From Puffinus mauretanicus (taxonomy: Eukaryota; Chordata; Aves; Procellariiformes; Procellariidae): a stretch of 64,000 nucleotides of DNA. The notes beneath the pieces were generated by a model. That model had not been told where the DNA came from. It did not search any database and was given only the letters and a program-made list of their open reading frames with translations. The stretch's first letter is position 1. Every line of letters starts with the position of its first letter. This document shows positions 32,560 to 42,922 of the stretch, one piece after another. Location of the stretch: positions 496,001 to 560,000 of the forward strand of contig JAJKFH010003256.1 of the NCBI GenBank assembly GCA_023333565.1, given 5' to 3'. The position numbers and the translations under genes were made by a program.

Positions 32560-33060
32560 CCCTGCCTGCGGGCTGGCAGCCGCCCCAGCGCATCCTCATC
32601 CTCCCCCTGGGCCCCGCGCGCTGCCCGAAAGCGGGAGCAGCTCTCTGCCACGGGGCTGCCTGCCGCGCTCCGGCCCACGGGGGGCTCGGCCACGCTCGCC
32701 CACGGGCCGGGCCGGGCTGCAGCACCGCTGGAGCAGCGGCAGGACCCCGCCACCCCGCCCGGGAGGATGCAAAGCCCGTGGGGGCAGCAGCACCCCGGCA
32801 GGGCAGGGCACCCCGCACCGGAGAGCTCCCCGGCTCCGCCCCGCCGCCCCCCGCAGGCCGGGCCCAGCCCGCGGCCGCCGCCCGCCCGCTCCCCGCAGCG
32901 ACCCCGGCCCGGCGCGGGCAGCAGCTGCCACCTGCCGGCAGCCCGGCCCCGCCGGAGGGAGCGGCCGCCGCCGCTCCCCCCAGCCCGCCCTCCCCTCCGC
33001 TCCGCTCCCGGCTGGAGCAGCAGGGGCTGCCGCTAACACCTACCCGGGGGAAACCGCCCA
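32560..33060. other. Strongest CpG-island-like block
   Basis: About 500 bp of very GC-rich sequence in which CpG is not depleted (CCGCGGCCGCCGCC-type strings, GGCCGGGCCGGGC). GC-box words such as CTCCGCCCCGCC, the reverse complement of GGGGCGGAG, suit SP1-type factors. There is no TATA-like word, as is usual for CpG-island promoters. Frames of 253 codons forward and 265 reverse cross it but are low-complexity. It could be the promoter of an unannotated non-coding transcript or a regulatory CpG island inside an intron. The direction of any transcript cannot be told. Confidence 0.45.
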
Positions 33061-33929
33061 TCCCCTCCGGTCGCAATCTGTCCCCTTCTGTCACACAAAC
33101 AAGCATCCCCCCGCCTGCTCCCAGTGCCACACGCTGCCCACCGCCACCAGCTCCCAGCACTGAAGTCCATTGGCGGCACGTTCCCCCTTCAAGGCCCTGT
33201 AGTCCCGCGGGTAGAGCATTTGGAGATGGGACACCCCAATGCATACACAGCCCCCCATGCCCCTTTATAACGGGATCACAACACGGAGGGACACGCACTC
33301 GACTGCGTGTCAGATAACCACGCACATGCCAGACGCCTTCTGCAACGCAGACCGGAGCGAGAGCAGAGCAGGGCTCGCAGGATTCGCAGCAGGCTGCGCG
33401 CAGGGCCTGGAGGCTGGACCAGTTTAGTGCAAACGGCTGCAGGAGCCCCAGGCCCAGCCAGCGCCAGCAGCGCTCCCGGCTGTCCCGGCACAGGAGAGCT
33501 GCTCAGACTGCCCGGGCAGAGGAGAGGGGGGCTGAGCAGCGGGAGCAGGCACCCTGGGTGCCCACCCAGTTATGCAGCACCGGCCTGGTGGCACCAGGGC
33601 ACAGCGCAGCCTCGGATGGGACAACGGGCCCCAATTTTAGGGCTCTGCTTACCCTTGGGGTGACCTGGACTGGTGGGCCAGGAACAGCAGCCCCATCCCT
33701 CCTCCTCCTGCCGTCGCTGGGTATGGCAGCGAGTGCGCAGAGGGGCTGGAGGGACGCATGGATGCTGCTCCTCAAGAACATTGGTTGCTTCCAAAGAGAA
33801 TATTTGATTCCCTCTTCATGGATGAAGGGATGGGCTCCCATTCCCAGGTCTCTCCACTTCCACTCCCTTTTGTGCATTTTCCAAAGAGGGGTTGATCACA
33901 TCCTGGCAGATGCCGGGAGCAGACGCCTA

Positions 33930-34110
33930 ATGGAGGCCATCTGCCACATTTCACAGGGAAAATTATTCAAACTCACTAGGACTTTAATTTAATCAGCTGG
34001 CACTGAAGTGGGCACTGGGCTTTCATGTGAGCAGGTGTGAGCACAAATCAGCAAAGGCAAAGGCAGGCATTCCATCTCCATTCACCGAGCCCACAGAATA
34101 GGAGCTAATG
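33930..34110. promoter_or_regulatory. Moderate candidate island
   Basis: AAATTATTCAAACTC and GACTTTAATTTAATCAGC form a clear AT-rich core at about 33960-33996. The following 110 bp are only mildly AT-leaning. Likely a short element of 70 bp with a fuzzy right edge. Confidence 0.33.
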
Positions 34111-35059
34111 GCGCTGCATGGCCAGTGCGTCCGCTGGCACTTTTCACCAGCATAAAGGCACAACTCGCACCACGTCTCGGGCACTCCGCTACCGAGGAGC
34201 ATTTCCATTAGGAAAGCTCCTCGAGTAATCCCAGCGCATAGGGAAGATTCATTGCAGATGACACGAGACCAGATGGGGCATCGGTTACAAGTGGAAGGAG
34301 TCTGCTGGCCTCGCTCGCAGGCACGTTTGTCCCCACCAGCGTCCCTGCAGACCTGGAGTGCTGCTAACCCGAGGCCGAGCTGTTCAGAGGGAAGGAGCAG
34401 GAGCGAGCCGTCCTTGGGGACCCAGCAGCTTCGTTCAGAGTGGCTCAGGTGCTGCACGGAGCTCACCCGCCTTCCCAGCCCCTTCCCATTCTGGATGAAA
34501 CCATCCCACCCTCGTTCCCCCAAATGCTTCCCATATGCGAAGAGACAGATCAATTCACTGCAAAGAGGGGGAAGCGCCAGCCTGGCACTGGAAAAGGGGA
34601 CAGGAGGAAAGGTGACGTCTGTGCTGCATCCTCCGAAATCTCTGCCTTACCCAAACACGAGGCAACTTCCCTGAGCCCAGCAGCTCCCAGCTCAGGCGCT
34701 CCTGGTGCACGTGGTTACTCTCAAGAAGAGATAAAAACGTGTCTGTCAAAGAAAGGAGGCTAACACAACACGGCCTTTGCTTGAGGCACCCGCACAGAGA
34801 GCTGGGATCTCTCCAAGCGCGTGGTGTCTCCTCGCTGCCTCCGTCACAAGCCACAGAGGATGTGCAGGAGCATCCCACCACGGCTGCCCCACACACCGCG
34901 GGCCCACCAGCGTGCAGTGAGCTCCTGCCATGGAGTAAAAGGTGAAAAAATGCAAGCGCAACACAGCACAGGGAGGGAGACGGGGACACAGGTCCTGGAA
35001 AAGGTTCATTGAAGTCCTCATTTGATCACCATAAGCAGAACCCACCTGCACTGCAGAGA

Positions 35060-35235
35060 AGGACAAAGCCTCCAGCAACCCCCCGCCAATATGATCTAGA
35101 GGAAAATTTCTTCCTGACCCCAAATCTGGGGGCGCATTTACACCCAAGCCAGGAATTATGTCCTATCATGCAAATAGAAGGCATTTACCATGTTCTCTCC
35201 CATCGATCGTATCACTTTCTCCCCAGCATTACAGC
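35060..35235. mobile_element. Probable old amniote CR1-type LINE fragment
   Basis: The sequence around GATCTAGAGGAAAATTTC and CTTCCTGACCCCAAATCTGG matches, as I remember it, a stretch common in non-coding parts of CR1-like elements of turtles, crocodilians and birds (typically 'aattccttcctgacccc'). The preceding CCCCGCCAATATGATC also fits. The match is short and diverged and orientation is not assigned. A POU octamer word, ATGCAAAT (35168-35175), lies inside it. A RepeatMasker alignment would settle this. Confidence 0.45.
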
Positions 35236-35792
35236 ATGTCCAGACTCAACTAAAACATGTTTTATCAAGCGTAAGCTCACCAGTGATGGCCCCACGCAGA
35301 CACCTCACAGACCCGGGGGTGCCCGTGGCCCTGCCACACTGGGCTCTGCCGCACTGTTGGTTAATGTGCAGCTGAACCCCCACGGGCACCGCTCCTGCCA
35401 CATCGCCCCCCTTCCCTTCTACCAACTTCCACGGCCACTCCAACTGGTATGTTCCGATTGACACACAACACGAACAGCATTATCTGCGTTTTGCAGCAGT
35501 CACCCAGAAGCCTGGTACTAGGTGTACTTCAACCACCGCAGGCAGGGCCCCTGCTCCCCCACAGCATGGCACCGCACGCCCCTCGCCGACGGGCCGACAC
35601 CACGGGATCGCTTGCCTAAGCGGCGCAAGCTCCAAGCCTGGGCTGAGCTCCCCTCCCCGGCAGGACGCTGCCGCAGGCGGGATGCAAGGTGGGCAGCCAG
35701 AGCCCATCCCTTCGGCACACACCCGCCAGGGCAGCGGGAAGGAGCAAACCCAGGTTCTCTCATCCCTGGGGCTACTGGGGGGCTTCACTCAC

Positions 35793-35863
35793 CTGCCTGC
35801 TTAGGATCCTTCCAAAAGGCCATGGTCCAGCTTAGCTGGAAAATCCATGGAGCTAGAATGAAG
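35793..35863 (-). other. Candidate 71-nt exon (reverse strand), unproven
   Basis: Reverse-strand signals are strong: acceptor CCTGTTCCCTCTCTGCCCAG ends at 35864 and donor GGCAG|GTGAGTGA starts at 35792. A second acceptor, CACTCCCTTCACAG, ends at 35950 and would give a 157-nt exon with the same donor. One frame stays open across the segment and reads ...ILAPWIFQLSWTMAFWKDPKQAG. I recognise no family in it. Lower GC than its surroundings fits either an exon or a conserved island. Confidence 0.22.
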
Positions 35864-35979
35864 CTGGGCAGAGAGGGAACAGGGATAACTTGGCAGCTAC
35901 TCACATTTAGTTTGCACCTTCTTTGCCAGTGTGGAAGGAAACAAACAACCTGTGAAGGGAGTGGAGTGCAGTGATTCAT

Positions 35980-36200
35980 TACCCCTGATGTGTGATGATG
36001 GCTTAATTATTTTTCTAACTGGGGAGAGACGCTTTCTGACAGCAGGTGCAAATTAATTCTCCACTGTTTTAAGGAGTGATCGGCCCAGGACAAGCAGAAA
36101 ACTGGAAAACCTAATTAAATCGGGAGCTGGGTGGAATAAATGGAGCGGGGAGTTTGTTTGCACGGTGCTGATGGATATTAACGATTGCTGGTGAAGGCAC
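35980..36200. promoter_or_regulatory. Candidate conserved non-coding island
   Basis: GGCTTAATTATTTTTCTAAC, GTGCAAATTAATTCTCC, CCTAATTAAATCGG and GATATTAACGATTGC give four homeodomain-type words over 180 bp. The block is interrupted only by short mixed stretches. No repeat explains it, although several CR1 relics lie in the surrounding kilobases. Confidence 0.43.
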
Positions 36201-37639
36201 CAGGGCTCCCAGCAGGAAAGCGGAGCTGTCTTAGTGGCTTCATGCGCCCAGCCAGGCTTTGACAATTTTGGGCAGGAGATGTCATGGTAGTCACAGCACG
36301 TGCCACTACTGCGCACAGATGGGGAAAACCAGGGCTCTCCCTAGGGAGAGGTATCTACCGCTCTGCACATGTTGAACGGAGGAGGATGCGTTAGCAGGCT
36401 GCCAGCCAGATGTGCAGCACGAGGGACCCCCGAGTCCCTCCAGGCTTCGCATCCCTCGAGGGCAACAGGGCCCAGCACCCAGTTACTGAGCCACCAGCAC
36501 CCGCCCGGGCAGCGGGACCAGGCAAGAACTCTGTCCCATTTCTGTGCAACCAGAGCAGGGGCAGGTTAAACATCTTCGGAGAAGCCAGTGCCTGGCCTCC
36601 AATTCTCCAGCCCAGGCTTCCAGAAGTGAGAGAAGAGGTAACGCAGCTCTTCCCACCCCGGCTCCGGCAGCGCCGCGTTTCACCGCCGCAGAACGGCGCC
36701 TGCACAGGGAGCCAACGCTGTCCGCTGCTGCGAAGGAGCATGAAAAATAACCAACACCTGAAGGGCTTTGCCACGGGGGGGAGCAGCCCGGGACTGATCG
36801 GAATATCGTTAGCTCCGTAATCAGGGAGGAAAGAGTTTATGTTGAACAGTTGCCATGGAAACACTTATTTATACTTTCCTGCAGCTCCAGATCCCAGCTC
36901 TCCCAGCCCAGCTCCCTGACCCAGCCCGGCCACCGCTCTGTCCCGCTGTCCTGGAGGCACAGCCCTCGCAGAGGCCGGGGGTCTCCATCACACCCTCCCT
37001 CCGCTCGTGCTTCAGCCCCCAGCGGCTCGAGCCCCTCCGCAATTGCCAGCAAGATCCCCATGACCTCGGGGGGCTGAGCCAGCAGCTGCACTGTCGGGCT
37101 GTTCCCCAGCTGCATCCCGGAGCATCTCCAGGGATTTTAAAGGGAAGCAGTGCCTGGAGCCTGCCCTGTCCCATGCACATGCTGCCCAAGACCACCCACC
37201 GTTGCCCATGCCCTCCGACGGGCTGCCCTGTGCCCAGCAGACCGGCAGCCAGGAGAGCACTCAGAGCTCGGCATCTGCAGAGTTGCTTGAGAAGAGCCAG
37301 GCAAGCCCACAGCAGAGGAGATCGCTGTTCCCCAGCACACGCGCCTGCCTCTGCGGCATCCGAGTCGCAGCTCAGATGATGCAAAGCTGAAAGTGGGGGA
37401 TATCAGCAGCATCAGGAGGTTAAACAGGTGCCTTGTTCCCCCTGCTCATCTTCCCACCTGGGCATGCTGCTGCCAGAGGAGTTGGCACCTGCCCGTGGCT
37501 CTCGGCCCCACTCATCCTGCCCCAGGACCCCGGGAGCGCCCTCCCGCCTCCCCCCAGACTCCCCAGCCTGCCTGCTGGGCTGCTCTGCCAGTCACCCCCC
37601 CCAGCTCCAACACACCAGCAATGCTGGGAAAAAGAGCCC

Positions 37640-37880
37640 TAATTGCTTTTTGTTTTTCTGCTTCTCCCATCATTAAATCCCTCCTTCATCCCTAATAGTT
37701 TGGGATTATATGAAGGTTAATATGTTTCAGGTTCCACACAACTACAGCTAATTAACAAACAGTCCCCTCAATTCCCTTTAATGCCTACACATGTAATGTG
37801 ATCACTGCAATTACCTGCTTCCCAAAGCCATTACAAACCACAGAAAATTAGCTGGAACAGGTGATAAAAACCTTCTTTTA
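37640..37880. promoter_or_regulatory. Candidate conserved non-coding island
   Basis: Contains CCCTAATTGCTTTTTG, CATCATTAAATCCC, GGTTAATATGTTTC, CTACAGCTAATTAAC, CCTTTAATGCCTAC and GTAATGTGATCACTGC, ending with CTTTTATTGG. TGATCA and several ATTA cores are present. It is about 240 bp with good density, and the left edge against a C-rich stretch is abrupt. Confidence 0.45.
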
Positions 37881-38644
37881 TTGGTTCATAAAAGGAGCTG
37901 ATCTCTGGGCAGCAGCTCTCCACCATGCAGCTGGAAGGGGCCAACACCCTTCCCCAGGCAGCCCGGCCGGGATCACTCCCTGCTCCCAAAGAGCCCCCAA
38001 ACGCCATTTACTCCAGCCCCGAGCTTCACCTTCCCTGGGGTGGTTAAGCCCAGATTTGCTGCTTCAGACCACAGCACTTACTTAGAGCCAACCCTGCTTT
38101 CTACCAACGAAAATGAGTCTGTAATTAAAGCAAAATCCACCCAGATGCTGGGGGTACCCCAGGCGAGGGAGCAGAGCTCTGCTCCAAGGGACACCCTCAC
38201 ATACTTGGTCCCCAGGGCGAGAGCAGAGCCAAAGCCCGTCCTGGCCCAGCGTCCTCCGGGCTGGCGTGTTTGTCATCATCCTGAAGTAGAGCTGAGCCAC
38301 CATCCCTAGGGATGCACAGCTACAGCGCCCAGGGATGGGCACTGGGAAAGGCAGAGAGCTGCTCACCATCCAGCCCGGAGGGAAAATGGGAGGGAACCTA
38401 AAAAAGCAGGAGAGCCCTTATCCACCTCCCCATCCCCCCAGAGAAAGAGCATCCTCCGCAGACTTCATGAGGGACCACGGACAAACCTCCTTCGCCCTCA
38501 CTTAGCCCCGGCCAGCGCTCTCTGCCCGGGGAGCTGCACTGTTCCTGCAGCAATAGAAACACTCGCAGTTAAACTACTTCATGTCTGCTTTCGGGAGCCA
38601 CAGAGGGAGAGACCCAGTGCCAAGGAACGCAATGAGCTCTCAGC

Positions 38645-38795
38645 AAATTGCTCCATTGGTCTATTAGCCCTCGTTAAAAACCTGTACCTATCAGGCGAGT
38701 TTCAATTTCCAGCTACTGGATCTTGTTGTGCCTGTGCCTGCCAGATGAAAGAGCTCTCTAATAATCAGCGTCTCCTCTGCTCCATTATTTACACT
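38645..38795 (-). mobile_element. Ancient CR1 LINE relic, 3' region
   Basis: CTCCATTGGTCTATTAGCC, then GAGTTTCAATTTCCAGC, CTGGATCTTGTTGTGCC and GATGAAAGAGCTCTC follow, in order, the antisense 3' part of an amniote CR1 as I know it ('ttcaacttccagccattggatcttgttatacc...agattaaagagccctct'). The same landmark, CTGGATCTTGTTATG, recurs in the copy at 42.2 kb. The element's sense strand is therefore the reverse strand here. It is heavily diverged and truncated at both ends, so the insertion is old. Confidence 0.78.
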
Positions 38796-39534
38796 GCAGC
38801 GGCGATACGTGGGCTCTCTCCAGAGCCTTTGGGCCCAGGGAAGCACCAGCTGCAGACCCCAGCCGGGCACAGGGCTTCTCCACCGCCTGCGCCCAGGGTG
38901 AGCCGCAACCCGGCCGGGCAGGCGACGGCGGCAGCGCAGGCGGAGCAGCGAGCACCGTCCTCCTCTCCCCAGCACCCCGCAGCTATGGGGACGCCCCAGC
39001 ACCCAGGTCCCACGTACAGCAGGGAAACCAACCCCCCAGGGATGTTCAGAGTGAGCAGATGGGCTCCACAGACACGAGGGACCCCCTCGCCCAGCACAGT
39101 GGGGTGGCAGGGCACAGCCCTCCCGTGCACAGCCCAGGCATCCCCCCCAACACCCAGCGTCCCCCCGCTTTCTGCAGGGGCTCAGGTCCCAGCTCCTCCA
39201 GCACCAGCACAGCCACAGCCTTCCCAAGGGAACCGCGCTGCACTCCTGCTGGACGGAGGCAGGCAGGGTCCCCGTTCAGCTCCTGAAGGCAGCAGTAAAT
39301 CTGAAAGTCTTGGGCTGGTCTTTAGCAGACGTTTATCTGTGCCACGCAGCCACCAGAGCCGCGCGCAGCCCAGCGGGGATGCCACGCGTCAGGGCGCGAT
39401 GCCCTGGCAGGGACCGGGCTTTCGGGGTCCTGCTCATCATGGCCCATCCCACGAGCGCTGGCCGGCCTCTCCACAACCGCATCTTATCTTCTCAGCATCC
39501 TCCCCAAATGCCCAGAGCACCCTCCAGTGATGGA

Positions 39535-39870
39535 CCTCCTATACAAGAGCTTCTTATAAATGTAAATTGGGAACAGCCTTACAGCACAGGAGGAAAATCA
39601 CTGTAAACAAAATCTCCGTTGCTGTGGAAACCATTAAAAATAGATTCCCCACGCTCCCCCTTTTGTGCTGGGTATTATACAGCTGGGTTCCTTCATTCCA
39701 CATTATTATTACTTTTTAATTATGAATAATTTCCTCCCTTCTATAGGAAGATGGAGTAAAAACCAGAACTTTCAAAACGAGGGGCCTTTAGGATATGTTT
39801 CAATATGCAAATGAAGGCAAACATGCATTCTGTAGTGTTTACGCCACAGGGTAAAAATCTTTCTGCATTA
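39535..39870. promoter_or_regulatory. Candidate conserved element with forkhead and POU octamer words
   Basis: GTAAACA at 39603-39609 is a consensus forkhead core. ATGCAAAT at 39805-39812 is a perfect POU octamer in the context CAATATGCAAATGAAGG. Between them lie CCATTAAAAATAG, GGTATTATACAGC, an ATTATTATTAC run and TTTTTAATTATGAATAATTTC. About 330 bp, with one C-rich break near 39655. One of the better motif-based enhancer candidates. Confidence 0.48.
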
Positions 39871-40942
39871 ACCCTTCCCGTGCCACATTCCCTATTTTCT
39901 CCCCTTTCCTTCAGCCAGGAAGGCCGGGCTGCCCTCGGTCCCGCAGAAAGTTGGGTCAAGATGAAGGCAAAGAGCAGCAGCACAGGTGCACGGGGTAACG
40001 CTTCATCCTTGGGGGGGACTGCGACACGGCGGGTGCAGTGCTCCCTGCCAGCCCTGCCGCGAGTGGCCACTGCCACGCTTGTCTGCCCACAGTCCTTGGA
40101 CACCCCATGGCAGGGATCAGCTCTGCCTTCACAGGAGCAGTCCTCGATGCTCAGAAACATTAGGACCAGCACAACTTCTGCTGCCTCGGCCCCTGGTGCG
40201 GAGCAACCCGCAAGCATCGGGCGAGCATCGCGAGCAGGGAGGGGGCACAACAAGTCCCTGTCTCACTGAGAAGTGGCAGAAATCCCGTCTAACGCCGCTG
40301 CCCTGTGGCACTCCCCTCTGATACAGGATTCGGCCTCTGAGCGGAGGAAAGATTTAAAATTATTTGGAAAAATATGGGACCTGGGAAGATGGTCCCATTC
40401 CAGAGTCTGACTCAGTCGCTATTTGCGGCCCTAGTCAGCGGGAGAGGATGCTCCTCCATCGGGAACGCGGTCAGTCACCAGCACCATGCCGGGTGCCAGC
40501 TGAGGACCTGGCAGCAGCGCACCACGGGCAGCTCCTGCCCAGGCCTGCCAGCAAGCGGACGCCTACGTCCCCCAGCACGCGCGGGCCAGGCGGAAGGTTC
40601 CCAAGCAGGCTGGCCCCGGCCCATGGCCATCGGTTCGCTGGCTCTGCACAAATTTCACGCTGCCGTGGAGGAGCAGATGGACGGCCCTGGGAACCCTCCC
40701 AACGCACGCTGAGCGAATGTCCTGCCTGCTCTGACAATGTGCTGCCCGGCTCCGCACGAGCCGATGGCAGAGGTCAGACCCCGCGCCTGCCCCAGGATGC
40801 TGCTGGGCGCAGAGCACGCAGGGCTGCAGGACAGACATCTGTCCGTTTGTCCATGGCGACCCGGCTCACGATCAGGAGCCGCACAAGCAACAGCCAGCAC
40901 TAATGCGTCAAGGACGCCCCAGCCTAATTTCATTCCCCCAGA

Positions 40943-41530
40943 AGGTGACCGGGTCTCTCGATACAGGAGGGAACGTGACTTACTTTGACTTCAGGAAAGT
41001 TTCTGTTACCCCATTACACAGCACTCGTAAATAAAGCAGAGCAGCATGGTCTAGCCAGAAGCATTACAGCATGGGCACAAAATGGGCTGGAAAACCACGA
41101 ACAGGCCTGTCTTTGGAGTGTCCGATTTCCGTAATTAAGCACAGAAAGTTTTCTTTGGTTTCCTGCAGATACCAAACTGGGACAGGGCTAGACCTGGGCT
41201 GGGGCTGGAGGGGAGAGGGCAGAGGCTGCCCTGCAGCAGGCAGGAACCGCAACCGGCAGGTGCCGAGGAGGGGGCACCCAGGTAAGGGGCAGTCTTTTGG
41301 GGAGAGGAGTATTTATTGTGGATCCCAAGACAAAAATGAGCAAGCCCTGATATACTACATGGAAAAAAGGCCAACAATATGCCGAGATGCATGAAGAGAG
41401 CGTCACCTGTGTGCAAGACACACAGAGCGACTCTGCCCATCACTGGTTGCACGTTGGCTGCAGAGCCGAGTCCGGCTGCAGCTCCGTGCCCCTGCAGTGG
41501 CACAGACCCACAGCCACACACCACATGGAG
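40943..41530 (+). mobile_element. Ancient CR1 LINE relic with reverse-transcriptase remains
   Basis: Two collinear blocks align to CR1 ORF2. The first (about 40943-41110) has ACTTTGACTTCAGGAAAG, still readable as YFDFRK, where CR1 typically has YLDFRKAFDTV. It goes on through GGTCTAGCCAGAAGC and GGGCTGGAAAACCACG. The second (about 41315-41520) reads IVDPK...MS and later KK, matching the IVDHKLNMSQ region near the end of ORF2. The interval between them is shorter than in an intact element, so sequence was lost or replaced. In-frame stops and indels show it is long dead. Confidence 0.8.
41169..41281 (+). other. Candidate 113-nt exon inside a CR1 relic, unproven
   Basis: The acceptor GTTTTCTTTGGTTTCCTGCAG ends at 41168 and is among the best in the window. 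CCCAG|GTAAGG ends the segment at 41281. It lies between the two recognisable CR1 blocks, so if transcribed it would be a transposon-exonised non-coding exon. A frame is open through it (…CRYQTGTGLDLGWGW…) but shows no family resemblance. The pyrimidine tract may also be chance. Confidence 0.2.
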
Positions 41531-41937
41531 GTCCCGGAGACAACAGAAACCAGCCCTTCCCAGCCCCTTCCTCACCACCTCCCAGGAGGGTTATTCACAG
41601 GCACGCCCAGAGCACGAGCGGGCACCAGGGGGCCCGAGCCCAAAACCTCTGGGAAGGAGCCCTCCACCAGAGCTTGTTTCCAGCAGAGGCTCCCAGGGTG
41701 CTCCGGCAGCAAAGCCCTCGTGCCAGCCCATGGCATCGTCCGCTTTCTTCTTACCCGACTTCTGAGGGCGATTTTAGCATGCTGCCGCCTCCTTCTAGAA
41801 ATCCCCAGAGAAAACAAGATTCCTCCTCTACAGCAACAAGCTCTCTCAATTCCCATTTTCAAGTGCTTTAGTGCTCTGTCTCTCCTGCCATAATCTAAAT
41901 TTTAACCTAGCCCCAGGTATCAACACTGAACAGTATT

Positions 41938-42490
41938 ACTTATTACAGCTTAGGGCTAGAAGGGCCATTAGACCCAGCGAGCGCAGCGCCCAAGGAACAC
42001 GGGCCGAAGACGGCCGTGCTCTAATCCCATGTTCATTCAAGCTACCGCATCCCTGCCAGACAGATATCCAGGTTTGATCCAGAGATGTCAAGTGATGGAG
42101 AATCCCCCACAGGCTTAAGCTGTTCCAGTGGTTAATTACCTTCCCTGATAAAAATATGCACTTCGTTTCTAGTCAAAATTTGTCTAGCTGGAGTTTTCAG
42201 TGCCTGGATCTTGTTATGTCTTTTCCCTGCTAAATTAGAGCGCTCTGTACCTGCAGAAATCTCTTGATCACAGCCTAAAAGGACCTACGTCGCAAAGCCA
42301 CCTCTTAAACTTCTCTTGGATGAAAAGTTCAACCTACTTAGGCTACATCTCCCACAGCAGAGCAGATTTTCCAGACTGTGAACCATTTCTGTAGCTCTTT
42401 TCTGCACACTTCCCATTTCACCAGTGTTTTTCCAGCACGGACACCAAGAGTGGTCCCAGCATCCCGATGACGCTGCCAGCACTCCTGCCA
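41938..42490 (-). mobile_element. Ancient CR1 LINE relic, 3' region
   Basis: In forward reading the antisense CR1 landmarks appear in order: GGGCTAGAAGGGCCATTAG, GTTCCAGTGGTTAATTACC, CCCTGATAAAAATATGC, ATTTGTCTAGCTGGAG, CTGGATCTTGTTATG, CTTCTCTTGGATG, TTTTCCAGACTGTGAACC, TAGCTCTTTTCTGCAC, TTTCCAGCACGGACACC. This is about 550 bp of one element, inserted in the opposite orientation to the relic 400 bp to its left. Divergence is high and no terminal ATTCTATG-type tail remains. The clearest transposon in the window. Confidence 0.88.
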
Positions 42491-42878
42491 CACACAGGCT
42501 CGCTGGGTGGCTATGGGAAGCCGCTCAATCGAGCCATTAGCAGATCACATCTCTGATGCGGAGAAGGGACATTCAGCATCCCGCCCTGCTGGCGGGGCAG
42601 GGGGAAGACGGCCATGGAGAGCGGCTGCCCGCCCCCCCAGCTCCTGCCAGCTCGGCTTCTGAGCAGGACAGTCCCCAAGCCCCTTTGCCCTGCCAGCGAG
42701 CTGTGCCCGGGCCAAGGGGACAGACGAAGCCGTTACCGCCCCAGCGCCGCTTCCTCCGGGCTCAGCGGGTCCGGGTCACAGGTTTGTCACTGCCGCTCCG
42801 GGCGGAGGAAACGGCCCCTCGGGGAGCAAAGCGAGGGCAGCTCCAAGTGCCTTAAAAACACCTCGGGAGCTTGCCTTG

Positions 42879-42922
42879 GGGGGGCTCAGCAACCAGAATT
42901 GAGGGGCTCAGCAACCAGAATT
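42879..42922. repeat. 22-bp tandem duplication
   Basis: Two adjacent 22-bp copies, 42879-42900 and 42901-42922, differ at a single base (second position G versus A). The shared core is GGGGCTCAGCAACCAGAATT. It looks like a recent local duplication and has no detectable relation to the CR1 relics 400 bp away. Confidence 0.92.

Larger units (their letters stand above)
30101..34700. other. Gene-free DNA with a CpG island (region overview)
   Basis: Islands at 30355-30540, 31210-31310 (GTCACTTAAGG, GTGAAAATGTTAATAG), 31850-31985, 32470-32550 (TTTATTGCC, CTTTATTAAGC) and 33930-34110. The CpG-rich block at 32560-33060 and a possible reverse-strand exon at 31.8 kb are annotated separately. The remaining stretches (30541-31209, 31311-31772, 31986-32469, 33061-33929 and 34111-34700) show no gene. 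Confidence 0.6.
34701..42560. other. Gene-free DNA containing a cluster of ancient CR1 relics (region overview)
   Basis: All the recognisable transposon remains lie here: about 35060-35235, 38645-38795, 40943-41530 and 41938-42490. Islands that are not repeats lie at 35980-36200, 36820-36890, 37640-37880, 39535-39870 and 40330-40400. GC-rich, featureless stretches are 35236-35792, 36201-36819, 36891-37639, 37881-38644, 38796-39534, 39871-40329, 40401-40942 and 41531-41937. A candidate reverse-strand exon is at 35.8 kb. Confidence 0.62.

Noticed and set aside
33180..33320. Possible tRNA-derived sequence around GGGTAGAGCATTTGGAG
   Set aside because: It resembles a D-arm word only. No B-box, acceptor pairing or anticodon arm could be found downstream.
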